Made by a program: the position numbers and the translations under genes. Positions 7,551 to 17,015 of a stretch of DNA of 64,000 nt are shown here, piece after piece. Each line of letters opens with the position of its first letter. The first letter of the stretch is position 1. A model generated the notes under the pieces. That model searched no databases. It was not told the DNA's origin and saw only the letters and a list, made by a program, of their open reading frames with translations. Location: positions 310,001 through 374,000 of the forward strand of contig NZ_LN884298.1 of the NCBI RefSeq assembly GCF_001403875.1, in the 5' to 3' direction. The stretch comes from Paenibacillus ihumii. Its GTDB lineage: Bacteria > Bacillota > Bacilli > Paenibacillales > Paenibacillaceae.

Positions 7551-8607
7551 GTGAGCTATTTGATTCATGCTGAGGGACTGGCTAAAACGTATAAAAAAAG
7601 GCGCGTCATCGAGGACATCAGCCTGGAGATTCATCCGGGCGAGGTTATCGGCATTATTGGCCCGAACGGGGCGGGCAAATCGACGATGCTCGATTTACTG
7701 CTCGGGCTTCGCCGTCCAGACAAAGGCACCGTGAAATACGGGAATCCCGGGCTGTATCGCCGGATCGGCGTGCAGCTGCAGTCGACCCCGTTCTTTCCCG
7801 GCTTCAGCGCCCTAGAGAATATGCGCATGTTCGCCGCCTTCTACGGCGTGCGGCTGAAGACCGGGGCCATTATGAGCATCCTCGCCCGATGCGGCCTCGA
7901 GCATGCTGCAAGGACCGATGCTGCTCGGCCTAGGCCTGTATTTTCAGCAGCCGGCCTACTCGGAGAAGTTGCTGGGCGGCGTATTGGCGATGAACGTGCT
8001 GTTCGGCTCCACGATGGTGACCGCCTTCAACGCCATGTCGCATCGCAACCTCGGCGTATATAAGCTGCTGCGGGCTACCCCCTTCCCGACCGCAGCCTTC
8101 GTGGCCGCGATGACCGCGGCGAGAACGGCGCTATCCCTGATCGTCAGCGCCGGAATCCTCGCGGTAGGCAGGCTGGTGCTCGGCGTCAGCCTCAGCCCCT
8201 TAAGCCTGCTGCTGATGCTGCTCGTTCTGCTGGTCGGAACGATATGCTTCACGGCACTCGGATTTATCGCCGCCAACCTGTCCAGGGATGAGAACAATGT
8301 CAACATGATCTCGAATCTGATCAGCTTCCCGCTGCTGTTCACCAGCGAAGCGTTCTACACCCTGCAGCACGCCCCTTCATGGGTCAAGGCCTTCGGTTCG
8401 CTTCAGCCGTTCCACTACTTCGTCAAAGCAATGAACCTCGCGCTTGTTCCGGCGAATTCTTCACCGGGCTTCGGCAGCTCCATGCTGCTCTTGGCCGTCT
8501 TCACAGCCCTCTGTCTCGGGACTGCCATCCTGACCTTCCGCTGGGACAACGAGGCGCCAGCCCGCCGGAGAAGCATGGTGAGAACCTCAGACGCCAGCCA
8601 ATTGTAA
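7551..8607 (+). pseudogene. ABC exporter: ATPase and permease collapsed by an internal deletion
   Basis: The first part (7551 to about 7905) encodes the N-terminal ~118 residues of a DrrA-type ABC ATPase, with Walker A GPNGAGKST and the Q-loop region. The frame then degenerates and stops at 8063 without a signature motif, Walker B or H-loop. A different frame (about 7903-8607) encodes the C-terminal ~230 residues of an ABC-2 type permease with about five helices (MVTAFNAMSHRNLGVYKLLR, then LISFPLLFTSEAFYTL). The simplest explanation is one deletion that removed the 3' part of the ATPase gene and the 5' part of the permease gene, joining them out of frame near 7900. Promoter, operator and RBS remain intact. 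Neither product should form a working transporter. An assembly artefact cannot be excluded. Confidence 0.8.
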
Positions 8608-8639
8608 CCGCAATTGCCGGGGAAGCCCTTTACTGAACC

Positions 8640-8880
8640 GTGCTGTCCGAGAAGTGTACCGCCCCAAGCTGGCTGCCATGGGCACTTGCTGACTAGTGCT
8701 ATTCGCCATGTGTATCTGCTGCCCCAATGCCGGCATAGACACTTGCTGACTAATGCCATTCACCATGTGTATCTGCGCCTAACGCCGGCTCTATGGCTCT
8801 TGCTAACCATGGCCCCATTCACCGTGGGCATCTGCCGCCCCAAGGCAGGTGGCCATGCACACTTGGCGCCCGATGCTGTC
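8640..8880. repeat. Degenerate ~57-63 bp tandem repeat
   Basis: Units starting with CTTGCTGACTA-like sequence begin at about 8685, 8742 and 8799, and a decayed one at 8862, spaced 57, 57 and 63 bases. Each contains a CACCATGTGTATCTGC-like core and a CCGCCCCAA-like block. The array fills the non-coding space between the ABC permease remnant and the convergent prenyltransferase gene. The period of the first copies is a multiple of three, but no convincing gene is present. Confidence 0.65.
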
Positions 8881-8901
8881 CGCGCTACCGCATCGGCGCC
8901 A

Positions 8902-9855
8902 TTACGGCAGCATCATCGCGGCAATGCCGAGGGCGGCGATGCGGGCGGCATTGGTCAGCATAAAGTTCTGCACCGACAGGCCGAAGGTGAATTGCTTAGT
9001 CGGTTTATCGGCGAACCGCTTCATATTTTTGCGGACCGGAAGTATCGTTAAGAGCACGAGCGCTACGACGACCGGATGGACGCGGAGCACGCACAGCACG
9101 ATCAAATCGAGATATGCGGCGTAGTAGAGCATTTTAAACAGAATTAAAGCATTCGAGCGGCCGATATAGACGGGGAGCGTATACCGCTTGTTCTCGATAT
9201 CGTCCTCCATATCGCAAATATTGTTCGCCAGCATAATATTCGCAATCCCTAATATTGCAGGTATAGATACGAAGAAGACCAATATGACCTCTACAAGCTG
9301 AACCTGGAGCACGGCGGCCCCTCCATCCAGCGTCAAGGAGGCGATGCGGTCTCCTACGTGAATGTAAGCGGAGATAAAGATAATGACGAAGCCCATGAAC
9401 AGGCCCGAAAATATTTCCCCCAGCGGCATGCGCGAGATCGGAATAGGCCCGAAAGAATACAGAATCCCTACGGCAAACGACAGGCCGCCCAGCATTAGCA
9501 GTAGCAAGCCCACCTCAAGGAATAAGATGATGCCAGCGCCTATGGCCAGCGTCAGCAGAACCGCTATAATCACGACCACGACGGAAGGCTTGATGCCGTA
9601 CTGCACAATCGCATTATGAATTTCATAGCCGTAGCCGCGCTTCTTGACGGCCTTGCGGTAATCATAATAGTTATTGATGGCCGTAGTCGCCATATCGAAG
9701 CTTAGGAGGGAGACCAGCATCAATACGAAATGATAGGCATTGAACTGCTGGAACCGGAACAGAGCATAGACCGTGCCGAACAGAAACGGAATCATGCTCG
9801 CGGCCTTCGTTTGGATTTCCACCAGCTTCAGAAATTTTTTAATCGCCATCCCCAT
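8902..9855 (-). CDS. menA: MenA-like prenyltransferase (UbiA superfamily)
   Basis: A 317-residue integral membrane protein with eight to nine helices, closely patterned on MenA, which prenylates 1,4-dihydroxy-2-naphthoate in menaquinone synthesis. Motif 1 is NNYYDYRKAVKK, with an Asn where many family members have Asp. The loop LYSFGPIPISRMPLGEIFSG and motif 2, ANNICDMEDDIENKRYTLPVYIG, are characteristic. The ATG at 9855 (AAAGGGTGG six bases upstream) is preferred over the longer frame to 9927. It stands alone; no other men genes are in the window. The first UbiA paralogue at 5122 could instead be the housekeeping MenA, so the symbol is tentative. Confidence 0.78.
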   Translation of the reverse strand: MGMAIKKFLKLVEIQTKAASMIPFLFGTVYALFRFQQFNAYHFVLMLVSLLSFDMATTAINNYYDYRKAVKKRGYGYEIHNAIVQYGIKPSVVVVIIAVLLTLAIGAGIILFLEVGLLLLMLGGLSFAVGILYSFGPIPISRMPLGEIFSGLFMGFVIIFISAYIHVGDRIASLTLDGGAAVLQVQLVEVILVFFVSIPAILGIANIMLANNICDMEDDIENKRYTLPVYIGRSNALILFKMLYYAAYLDLIVLCVLRVHPVVVALVLLTILPVRKNMKRFADKPTKQFTFGLSVQNFMLTNAARIAALGIAAMMLP

Positions 9856-10099
9856 AAGATACCACCCTTTAGACCTTCGGTTATTTAGCTTCCAGGTTCT
9901 CCGGTCTTTAAAAAGATGATATCTCACATTTTAAGGATTTACTATTTTAAAAGTCATTGACACGCTGATCCTCTTCATTCTATAGCCCCTGATTTCCAGA
10001 CACCGCTGCTGTTGTTTTCCGCAAAAAAAGAGGGATTTTTCCGAACTATGCCGAAATGTAGGTATTACGGATTACAATTCCTCCGGGGGAGGACTCAAC

Positions 10100-12790
10100 A
10101 TGATCACCATAAGACGACAGTTCTCGTATACGGCAGGCATTATTTTTTTGACGGGGCTGGGACTGGCCCTCGCCAGCGAATACCACCCCCTGCATTTGAT
10201 CTTCGGCATTTCGCTCGTATTTACGAATTTGCCGCTGCTAATGCTTGCCCGGCTATACGGCGCGGGCTGGGGGCTATGTGCGGCAGCGATCGTGTATGCT
10301 GTATCCATTTTCGTGTGGAACAATCCGCTTTTACAAGGAATTCTCTGGCTGGAAATCGTCTTTCTATGCCTTTCGTCGTACCGGAGGAAGCGCATCAGGA
10401 CAACGATCGGGGCAGATTTCATATTCTGGGCAATTGCAGGTATCCCGATTCTCTTCCTTCTATATTATTTATCCTACCGTGACATTGCGATAGAGACATG
10501 GCTGATGGCAGCCATCTATACCGCGAGCGGATTGTTCAACGTGCTGCTGGCGGATGCGATCTGGGAGTATTTGCCGCACAAATATTTTTACATACACAGG
10601 ACTGCCCGGGACAAGCCCATTTACTTAAGCAAGCTGCTGCACCATATTCTGTTTCTGGCGATAGCCCTGCCCTTCGTGTTCTACCTATTCATCAACAGCA
10701 AAAATACATACGATACTGTTCGTTATCATTCACTGCAGGTCGCCCTGCATACTTCAAACAGCATTTCCAGCGAGCTGGACCGCTGGAGCCCGGAGAAAAT
10801 CCGCAGGCTGGATCTCCCCGGAAGAGTCCGCCTCGAGGAGCTGCAGCAAATTATTGACTTCTACTCGGCAGGCCAGAGCTATCATATTATGGTCTTCGAT
10901 CCCCGGCGTGAACTTATTGTAGCGGACAGTGACCATGACTTCACGGAGCACTCCATCGCCAAGCTTGTGCCGCTGTCGGACAACTCGATGATCCAGGGGG
11001 ATCTCTACTTGCATATACCTGAGAAGCAGCTGCGGCTGCTGCCGAACCAGGATTGGCAGGAAGCCCGTTACATTTACGGAACGCCATTGAAGCGTGCGCC
11101 CTTTTTTCTGTACGTAATGGTTCCCCTGCAGCCGTACCAGGAGCAGATCTATGCCCAGTATCTAACGCAGTTCATTTATTTGCTGCTCTTTATGACCGTA
11201 GCGGCAATTGCAAGCAGGTGGATTACCCGCCGTATCGTCCGGGGGTTGTCTGAGCTGGCTGACGTCACGACTGACCTTCCCGGCAAGGTATACCATATGC
11301 ATAGTCTGGAGTGGCCGGAAAGCCGGATCTATGAGATTCGTTCGCTCACCGTGAACTTCCGGCAGATGACGAACAAGCTGCTCAGTATGTTCCAGGAATC
11401 GCTCCGGAACAATCAGCTGCTTCAGGAGCAGACCTTCCAGCTGCAGCAATCGGAGAAAAAGCTGCAAGAGCTGGCATACTACGACGGCCTGACCGGGCTG
11501 CCGAACCGGCTGCATTTTACGGAGTATATCAGCTCCCTCAACCTGCACTATGGCCCGAAGCATTCCTTTGCCGTCATGTTCGCTGATTTGAACCGCTTCA
11601 AGCAGATCAACGATACTTTAGGCCATGAGATCGGCGATATTCTGCTGCAAAAGGTGGCCTCCCGCTTCTCCCGGCTGGTTACTGACCAGCTTCGCGTATT
11701 CAGGCTCAGCGGGGATGAGTTTGTCTTTGTCTTTCACTTTAATGATACCGCTTCCGTACAGCAGGCTGCCCAGACAATCTGCGATGTGCTGGACGAGCCC
11801 ATCACCATTAACGATGTCGTTCTCTACGTCTCGGTAAGCATCGGGATCAGTATCTATCCCTATGATGGCGACAATCTCGACCTGATTATGCGCAATGCGG
11901 ATATCGCGATGTACGTAGCCAAGGAGCAGGGGGACAGTATCTACCATTTCTATGACCGGATGATCGAGAACCAGCGCTCCGAGAACATGAAGCTGGAGAA
12001 CAGCTTGCGGAGCGCCCTTTTGACAGGGCAGTTCACCCTGAACTATCAGCCCAAAATCGATGCCCGCACAGGCCGGATTAGCGGAGCGGAAGCGTTAATT
12101 CGCTGGCTCCACCCGGAATACGGGTTCGTTCCTCCCGATAAGTTCATTCCGCTTGCGGAGACCTCGGGGATTATTATGAACATTGATGAATGGGTCGTTA
12201 CCGAGGCGTGCCGTCAGAATAAAGCCTGGCAGGATCAAGGGCTGCCGCGCTTCCCGGTCGCGGTCAATCTTTCAGCGCGGCACTTCTACCAAGGGAATCT
12301 GATCGGCATGATCTCGCGCGTGCTCAAGAAGACGCGGCTGGATCCCGGCGATCTCATTCTCGAAATCACCGAGGGCTCGCTGATGCAGAGCGCGGAATAC
12401 GTCATTAAAGTGATGTCGGATTTGCGCGCCATGGGGATCACTATTTCCCTGGACGATTTCGGCACCGGCTATTCATCCCTCAGTCAACTGCAGCGGCTGC
12501 CGATTCATGAATTGAAGCTGGACCGATCGTTCATCCAGGGGCTGGCCCACGACCCGAAGAAATCGGCGATCGTACGTGCCGTCATTGAGCTTGGCCATCA
12601 TATGGAGCTGAATGTCGTTGCGGAGGGAATTGAGTCGAAGGAGGAGATGCATTACCTGCACAGCCTGAACTGTGATCAATTCCAGGGCTATCTGTTCAGC
12701 GGGCCGCTGCGGGAGAAGGAGTTCACCCGTTTCGTCCAGCATTGGGACGGAAATAAACTGCTCTGGCCGGCAGCAGATGACGGAAAATGA
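10100..12790 (+). CDS. Membrane GGDEF-EAL protein (c-di-GMP turnover)
   Basis: An 896-residue bifunctional-type signalling protein. Residues 1-165 form a multi-helix membrane region, 215-355 look like an extracytoplasmic sensor flanked by helices, and a HAMP-like linker lies at about 380-435. A GGDEF domain follows (about 465-620), then an EAL domain (about 640-885). The cyclase signature is Ser537-Gly-Asp-Glu-Phe541 rather than GGDEF, and no RxxD inhibitory site precedes it. The EAL domain keeps Glu664-Ala-Leu666, NLSARHF, EITEGSLM, DDFGTGYSSL, KLDRSFI and EGIE, so phosphodiesterase activity is likely. GGGGGAGGA precedes the ATG. It converges on another GGDEF gene through a shared long hairpin. 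Confidence 0.92.
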   Translation: MITIRRQFSYTAGIIFLTGLGLALASEYHPLHLIFGISLVFTNLPLLMLARLYGAGWGLCAAAIVYAVSIFVWNNPLLQGILWLEIVFLCLSSYRRKRIRTTIGADFIFWAIAGIPILFLLYYLSYRDIAIETWLMAAIYTASGLFNVLLADAIWEYLPHKYFYIHRTARDKPIYLSKLLHHILFLAIALPFVFYLFINSKNTYDTVRYHSLQVALHTSNSISSELDRWSPEKIRRLDLPGRVRLEELQQIIDFYSAGQSYHIMVFDPRRELIVADSDHDFTEHSIAKLVPLSDNSMIQGDLYLHIPEKQLRLLPNQDWQEARYIYGTPLKRAPFFLYVMVPLQPYQEQIYAQYLTQFIYLLLFMTVAAIASRWITRRIVRGLSELADVTTDLPGKVYHMHSLEWPESRIYEIRSLTVNFRQMTNKLLSMFQESLRNNQLLQEQTFQLQQSEKKLQELAYYDGLTGLPNRLHFTEYISSLNLHYGPKHSFAVMFADLNRFKQINDTLGHEIGDILLQKVASRFSRLVTDQLRVFRLSGDEFVFVFHFNDTASVQQAAQTICDVLDEPITINDVVLYVSVSIGISIYPYDGDNLDLIMRNADIAMYVAKEQGDSIYHFYDRMIENQRSENMKLENSLRSALLTGQFTLNYQPKIDARTGRISGAEALIRWLHPEYGFVPPDKFIPLAETSGIIMNIDEWVVTEACRQNKAWQDQGLPRFPVAVNLSARHFYQGNLIGMISRVLKKTRLDPGDLILEITEGSLMQSAEYVIKVMSDLRAMGITISLDDFGTGYSSLSQLQRLPIHELKLDRSFIQGLAHDPKKSAIVRAVIELGHHMELNVVAEGIESKEEMHYLHSLNCDQFQGYLFSGPLREKEFTRFVQHWDGNKLLWPAADDGK

Positions 12791-12792
12791 GA

Positions 12793-12832
12793 AATCATTA
12801 AACCTCGCCAATTTCGGCGAGGTTTAATGATT
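12793..12832. terminator. Bidirectional terminator between two c-di-GMP genes
   Basis: A perfect 17-bp stem (AATCATTAAACCTCGCC and its complement) with a six-base loop lies three bases after the stop of the GGDEF-EAL gene. The A/T-rich outer arms supply a T-rich tail in both directions. About 75 bases without features separate it from the stop of the convergent GGDEF gene. Confidence 0.8.
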
Positions 12833-12907
12833 GGGTTATAGGCTTCCTGATGTCTAAGGGAGACAAATGTCTTTTTAGAGAGAAATATAGACGGACAGCA
12901 AACTGCA

Positions 12908-14308
12908 TTAAACCTCAGACGGCGTCACGCCTTCCTGCTGCGACATATAATGGCGTACCCTGCTCCTCTTGGCGCCGTACATGGCCTCATCTGCCTGCCG
13001 GATCATGTCCTCCAGATCCCCCGTGCCGCTGGGAGCAACGCAGAAGCCGATGCTGGCTCCGGCGGTCAGCCTGTAGCCTTGATACAAATATCCCTCGGAC
13101 AGGCTCGACTTGATCCGGTCAGCCACCTTCGCCACACGGGTCTCATCGATGTCGACGAGCAGCACCAGGAACTCATCGCCTCCAAGGCGGCACACCATAT
13201 CCTGCTCACGCACGATGCTGGTCAATCTGCTCGCTATGTCCTTTAGCAGCAAATCACCCGCATCATGTCCAAAGGTGTCGTTCACTACCTTGAAATCGTT
13301 CAAATCGATAAAGAGAATCGCAAGTGAAAACTTTCCCTTACTCGCATACTCCTCAAACCTCTTGCTGAACAGTGTGCGGTTAGGCAGCCCGGTCAGCTCG
13401 TCATGGTAAGCAAGATGCTCGATCTTCTCCTCCATCTGCTTCCGATCGGTAATATCGATCATGACGCCTTCCAGCCGTACCAAATGGTTTAAATGGTTAA
13501 AATGCGGGGTGCCGCGGTTCTGCACCCATTTCACCGTACCATTGCGGCAGATGATGCGATATTCGCACACCGCGCTGCGGCGGCCGAAAATCATCTCTTG
13601 CTGAAATTTTTGATATAATCCCTCGTCCTCAGGATAGATCATTTCATTCATCTGATCGGAATTGCCCCTTAACGCATCGACGGAAAAGCCCGTCAACTGC
13701 TCGAAGCCATCCGACACTTCCATCTGCATTGTGCTCAAATCGAACGTCCAGATCCCGATAGCCACGCTGTCCAGAATCGTTCTCAGCCGTTCCTCGCTCT
13801 GCCCTGCGCGCTGCCAAAGGCTCCGCGTCAGCTTCGTATGGATGATGGAAAAAGCCGTAATAAACACACCGTAAGATATTAAATAGGATACTTCTCTTCC
13901 TTGAAGACCAGGAAATAATGCGTCTTGGTAAGTAAAGAAAAAATAGGCCGAAGAAATGATGAACAAAAGCCCGGATAGGAGTACTGCCCGGTAGTCATGA
14001 TAGAATAAGCTCAAAAGAGGGGCAAGGGCCAGAAATATAAAGTTAGGCAAATACGGATCTCCCGATATTAAAAAGTAGAAAAATACATAAAGAATGCACA
14101 CCGTCAGGATCATCGTCAAAGAGGGCCAGCGCTTCTGCACGACGATCCCGGTCAGGAGCGCCAGGAGAATCAATCCAACAAGCGGATACACCGGAGCTAG
14201 CTTCCCCTCCACGAGCAGATTAATGACATTGGCGATGAAAAAGAATCCCCACAGTATTTTTAACATCAGCATATTCTTTTGGTGGACTAGTTCAGCTTCT
14301 TTATGCAT
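12908..14308 (-). CDS. Membrane PAS-GGDEF diguanylate cyclase
   Basis: A 466-residue protein: about six transmembrane helices (residues 15-165), a PAS domain (about 170-300, with the PAC-like CEYRIICRNGTVKWVQNRG), then a GGDEF domain (about 305-460). The active site is an intact Gly376-Gly-Asp-Glu-Phe380, and an RxxD product-inhibition site (REQD) sits exactly five residues before it. It is therefore predicted to be an active, feedback-inhibited diguanylate cyclase that responds to a membrane or PAS-borne signal. It is convergent with the GGDEF-EAL gene, so the two make an opposing synthesis/degradation pair. It has no EAL domain. Confidence 0.92.
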   Translation of the reverse strand: MHKEAELVHQKNMLMLKILWGFFFIANVINLLVEGKLAPVYPLVGLILLALLTGIVVQKRWPSLTMILTVCILYVFFYFLISGDPYLPNFIFLALAPLLSLFYHDYRAVLLSGLLFIISSAYFFFTYQDALFPGLQGREVSYLISYGVFITAFSIIHTKLTRSLWQRAGQSEERLRTILDSVAIGIWTFDLSTMQMEVSDGFEQLTGFSVDALRGNSDQMNEMIYPEDEGLYQKFQQEMIFGRRSAVCEYRIICRNGTVKWVQNRGTPHFNHLNHLVRLEGVMIDITDRKQMEEKIEHLAYHDELTGLPNRTLFSKRFEEYASKGKFSLAILFIDLNDFKVVNDTFGHDAGDLLLKDIASRLTSIVREQDMVCRLGGDEFLVLLVDIDETRVAKVADRIKSSLSEGYLYQGYRLTAGASIGFCVAPSGTGDLEDMIRQADEAMYGAKRSRVRHYMSQQEGVTPSEV

Positions 14309-14539
14309 TCACTTCACTCTTTCTTGAATAGGCATAATGAACTACGTGTTAAATTATAGTATACCTGATCAGTATTATTTTGCTAGACGATTGTTGTCAA
14401 TTAAGGCTTTATCGGCAATGGTAAGTATAGTCAATTCATAAGGGGTACAGATATATCGAAACAATTAAATAGCCTGTAAAAATCCTCCCTGTCATTTAAA
14501 CAAATCTACTTTTAGTCTGAAGTACCCTCTTTCTTCACC

Positions 14540-14616
14540 AAAAAGTACACCCCCTATAGCCAGGCATTGGGATGCACACCTGCAGGGTGTGGGTCCAATG
14601 TCTGCTATAAGGGGTG
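14540..14616 (-). terminator. Long hairpin terminator after the secreted-protein gene
   Basis: An extended imperfect palindrome spans 14548-14616: CACCCC, CATTGGG and CACACC arms pair with GGGTGT, CCAATG and GGGGTG. On the minus strand it is followed by five T. It lies 24 bases after the stop at 14640. The upstream stretch 14309-14539 shows no gene; it must hold the promoter of the diguanylate cyclase gene. Confidence 0.75.
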
Positions 14617-14639
14617 AAAGCTTCTCGTCCATTCAAGGA

Positions 14640-15167
14640 TTACGGAATGTACTGCTGCACAATTTGTACGATGATGCCATCCTTCACGGTAATATGGTAA
14701 GGATAATCCCGGACATCGATCCACGCGGTATTCCCGAGGATGCTCTTGAATTGCTCCAAAGTCACCGGCTCATCCCAATGGATATTCATATCCTCCACAT
14801 TCCCCGTCCGGTCATAGATCTGCATAAGGATTCTGACGTCCTTGGCAACCTTGTAAGCCGCCAGTTCATGCTCCTCGTTCACGATGTAATAGCCGTCCGG
14901 CGGACCATCGATCCCTGCATCCGGCTCATGCTTCAGAAAAGCCTGCTCTGCAGCCTCCCCTTCGTACCACTCGATTTCATCTACGGTCAGCTCATGATCG
15001 CCATCCGCCAGGGCCTTCAATTCCTCGATATATACCACCTTGGTATCAGGCGTCTGCTCGACCGGAACATAGCCCGGCTCCGCAGCCCCAGAGCTGGACG
15101 TACTAAACGAAGACATAACGACGATAAGGACTAAAGGGATCAATACAGCCAACCATTTTCTCATCAT
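14640..15167 (-). CDS. Secreted protein of unknown function
   Basis: A 175-residue protein with a clear N-terminal signal peptide (MMRKWLAVLIPLVLIVVMSS, followed by a Ser/Ala-rich cleavage zone). The mature part is acidic and has no cysteine, so it is a free secreted or wall-associated protein rather than a lipoprotein. It contains blocks such as ELTVDEIEWYEGEAAEQAFL and DGYYIVNEEHELAAYKVA, with an alternating pattern suggestive of a small alpha/beta domain, but no family is recognised. GGGAG precedes the ATG pair at 15167/15164; either may be used. It is monocistronic, with a strong hairpin downstream. Confidence 0.72.
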   Translation of the reverse strand: MMRKWLAVLIPLVLIVVMSSFSTSSSGAAEPGYVPVEQTPDTKVVYIEELKALADGDHELTVDEIEWYEGEAAEQAFLKHEPDAGIDGPPDGYYIVNEEHELAAYKVAKDVRILMQIYDRTGNVEDMNIHWDEPVTLEQFKSILGNTAWIDVRDYPYHITVKDGIIVQIVQQYIP

Positions 15168-15459
15168 GTGCGCTCCCGCCTTTCAGGTCTTCGAGATGAA
15201 TTTGCATCTAAATTAAGCATAAGGGCATAAACGTCTATACCCTTTAATAACCAATCTCAGGCCATTCAAACTAAATAAAAATGAATTCATCTTAATTATA
15301 TGTTTTGGCGACAGCAAAAGGGTCTCAAATCCGTTAAAAGGGATGACAAAATTTTAGCTAATATCTCCATGTGCAGGAAACATCATCCGTTGGTGCGACC
15401 TTATGTCCCAGGAGAAACGCCTGTTCAATACATTGCCCGAAACAAGCAAGGCTTAAAGC

Positions 15460-16761
15460 TTAATGCGCTGGGAAAAACGTCAGCTGGACGATAAAAATCA
15501 AGCCGAAAATATAGAGCAGCGGATGAACCTCCCTGCCCTTGCCGCTGACGAGCTTCAGCACCGGATAAGTAATGAACCCCACCGCAATTCCCGTGGCGAT
15601 GCTTGCGGTGAGCGGCATCATCAGCAAAATGGCGAAGGCCGGGAAGGCCTCGTCGAATTTCTTCCACTGGATTCTCGCCAGCCCCTCCATCATAAAGCAG
15701 CCGACGATAATAAGCGCCGGAGCCGTTATCGCCGGAAGCGACGAAATCGCCCCTACGAGCGGCGAAATGAACACCGACAGCACCATCAGCACAGCCACGA
15801 CCACCGAGGTCAGCCCGGTTCGTCCCCCGACGGCTGCACCTGTCGTCGATTCGATGTAGGCTGTCGTCGGACTCGTCCCGAACAAGGAGCCCACGGTCGT
15901 TGCCGTAGCATCGGCAAGGAGTGCCGATTTGGCCCGCGGAAACTCGCCGTTCTTCATCGCCCCTGTCTGCTCGGCCACACCGATCAGCGTCCCGGTTGTA
16001 TCAAAGAGCGTAACGAGCAGGAAAGCGAACACCGTCGCATACAGCCCCTGGCTGAACACGCCTGGAATATCCATATCCAGAAATACAGGTGCCGGCGGGG
16101 CCGAGAGAAAGCCCTCGAACGACAGCTGGCCCGTAAAATAACCCACCAGCGCGGTAAGGGCCATGCCGATAAACAGCGCGCCCGTAACCCGCCGGGCCAA
16201 CAGGATCAAGGTCACGAACAAGCCAAAGATCGTCAGCAATGTCACGGAGCGGTGCAAATCCCCAAAAGTCACCAGGTTGTCCGGATTCGCTACAACAATG
16301 CCGGACATCCGCAGCCCCAGAAAAGCGATAAATAACCCGATTCCCGCGGTAATCCCGAATTTGAGCGAATCGGGGATGGCGCGAATCAGGGCTTCCCTCA
16401 GCGGAGTCAGACTAAGCAGCAGAAATAGAACCCCGGCGATAAATACGGTGCCGAGCACGATCTGATAAGACAAGCCGGTCGAAGCAACTACGCTTGTGAA
16501 ATAAGCATTAAGACCCATACCCGGCGCGATTGCAATCGGGTGCTTGGCAAACAAGGCCATAAATAGAGTGCCCACGACCGCCGAGATAACGGTTGCCATA
16601 AATACCTGATTGAACGGAATCCCCGCCGCAGAGAGGATGGCCGGGTTGACGACCAGAATATAAGCCATAGCCAGAAAGGTCGTTATGCCGGCCAGCACCT
16701 CGGTCTTTACATTCGTGCCGTGCTGCTCGAGCTTGAAATATTCATTCAGCACCTTGTTCAT
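15460..16761 (-). CDS. NCS2-family purine permease (PbuG/PbuO/AzgA-like)
   Basis: A 433-residue transporter with about 12-13 helices, predicted to import adenine, guanine or hypoxanthine by proton symport. Family hallmarks include LAGITTFLAMAYILVVNP at the N-terminus, APGMGLNAYF (helix 3), LFDTTGTLIGVAEQTG and GTSPTTAYIESTTG near the purine site. The ATG at 16761 is chosen because AAGGGAG lies upstream and the longer frame would need a TTG without an RBS. I looked for a purine riboswitch in the upstream region and did not see a convincing one. The ORF seen at 15300-15494 on the other strand is not supported as a gene. Confidence 0.9.
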   Translation of the reverse strand: MNKVLNEYFKLEQHGTNVKTEVLAGITTFLAMAYILVVNPAILSAAGIPFNQVFMATVISAVVGTLFMALFAKHPIAIAPGMGLNAYFTSVVASTGLSYQIVLGTVFIAGVLFLLLSLTPLREALIRAIPDSLKFGITAGIGLFIAFLGLRMSGIVVANPDNLVTFGDLHRSVTLLTIFGLFVTLILLARRVTGALFIGMALTALVGYFTGQLSFEGFLSAPPAPVFLDMDIPGVFSQGLYATVFAFLLVTLFDTTGTLIGVAEQTGAMKNGEFPRAKSALLADATATTVGSLFGTSPTTAYIESTTGAAVGGRTGLTSVVVAVLMVLSVFISPLVGAISSLPAITAPALIIVGCFMMEGLARIQWKKFDEAFPAFAILLMMPLTASIATGIAVGFITYPVLKLVSGKGREVHPLLYIFGLIFIVQLTFFPAH

Positions 16762-16937
16762 ATCATTCTTAATCTCCCTTCGTGTCAAAACGCATCATGC
16801 ATTAGTATTAACCAATTTGAACATCCCTTATTTTCCTGTGATCGCCCATGTTCGTCAAGCCTGCCCCTGGCTCTTTGCTAAATTGTTCTCATATTCACAA
16901 ATAATATAGTATAATTTCATAGATATGATTTAATAGG

Positions 16938-16966
16938 TCGTTCGAACTATATTCGTGAACGAACTA
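16938..16966. promoter_or_regulatory. Possible operator before the short-chain dehydrogenase
   Basis: Between the divergent purine permease and dehydrogenase genes, the heptamer CGAACTA occurs twice, at 16943 and 16960 (17 bases apart), and TCGTTC (16938) is mirrored by GAACGA (16957-16962). A TATAAT at 16910-16915 may be a -10 element. This looks like a regulator site, but no regulator is encoded next to it. Confidence 0.35.
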
Positions 16967-17015
16967 CAGGTATTCCTTACCTGAACCACCAAGTTTAAAA
17001 TCAAAGGAGCCAACT

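Noticed and set aside
15300..15494. 64-codon plus-strand frame after the purine permease gene
   Set aside because: No RBS, no family pattern, and it overlaps the 3' end of the permease gene.
15463..16335. Long plus-strand open frame (290 codons) opposite the purine permease
   Set aside because: It is antisense to a strongly recognised NCS2 gene, has no RBS, and its Arg/Gln/His-rich composition is what the complement of a GC-rich membrane gene gives.
16943..16955. LexA/DinR box
   Set aside because: CGAACTATATTCG resembles the box but is one base short and lacks the GTTC half; the neighbouring genes are not SOS-type.
16789..17015. Purine riboswitch before the purine permease gene
   Set aside because: I looked for the conserved purine-aptamer core and paired P1 arms and did not find a convincing match.
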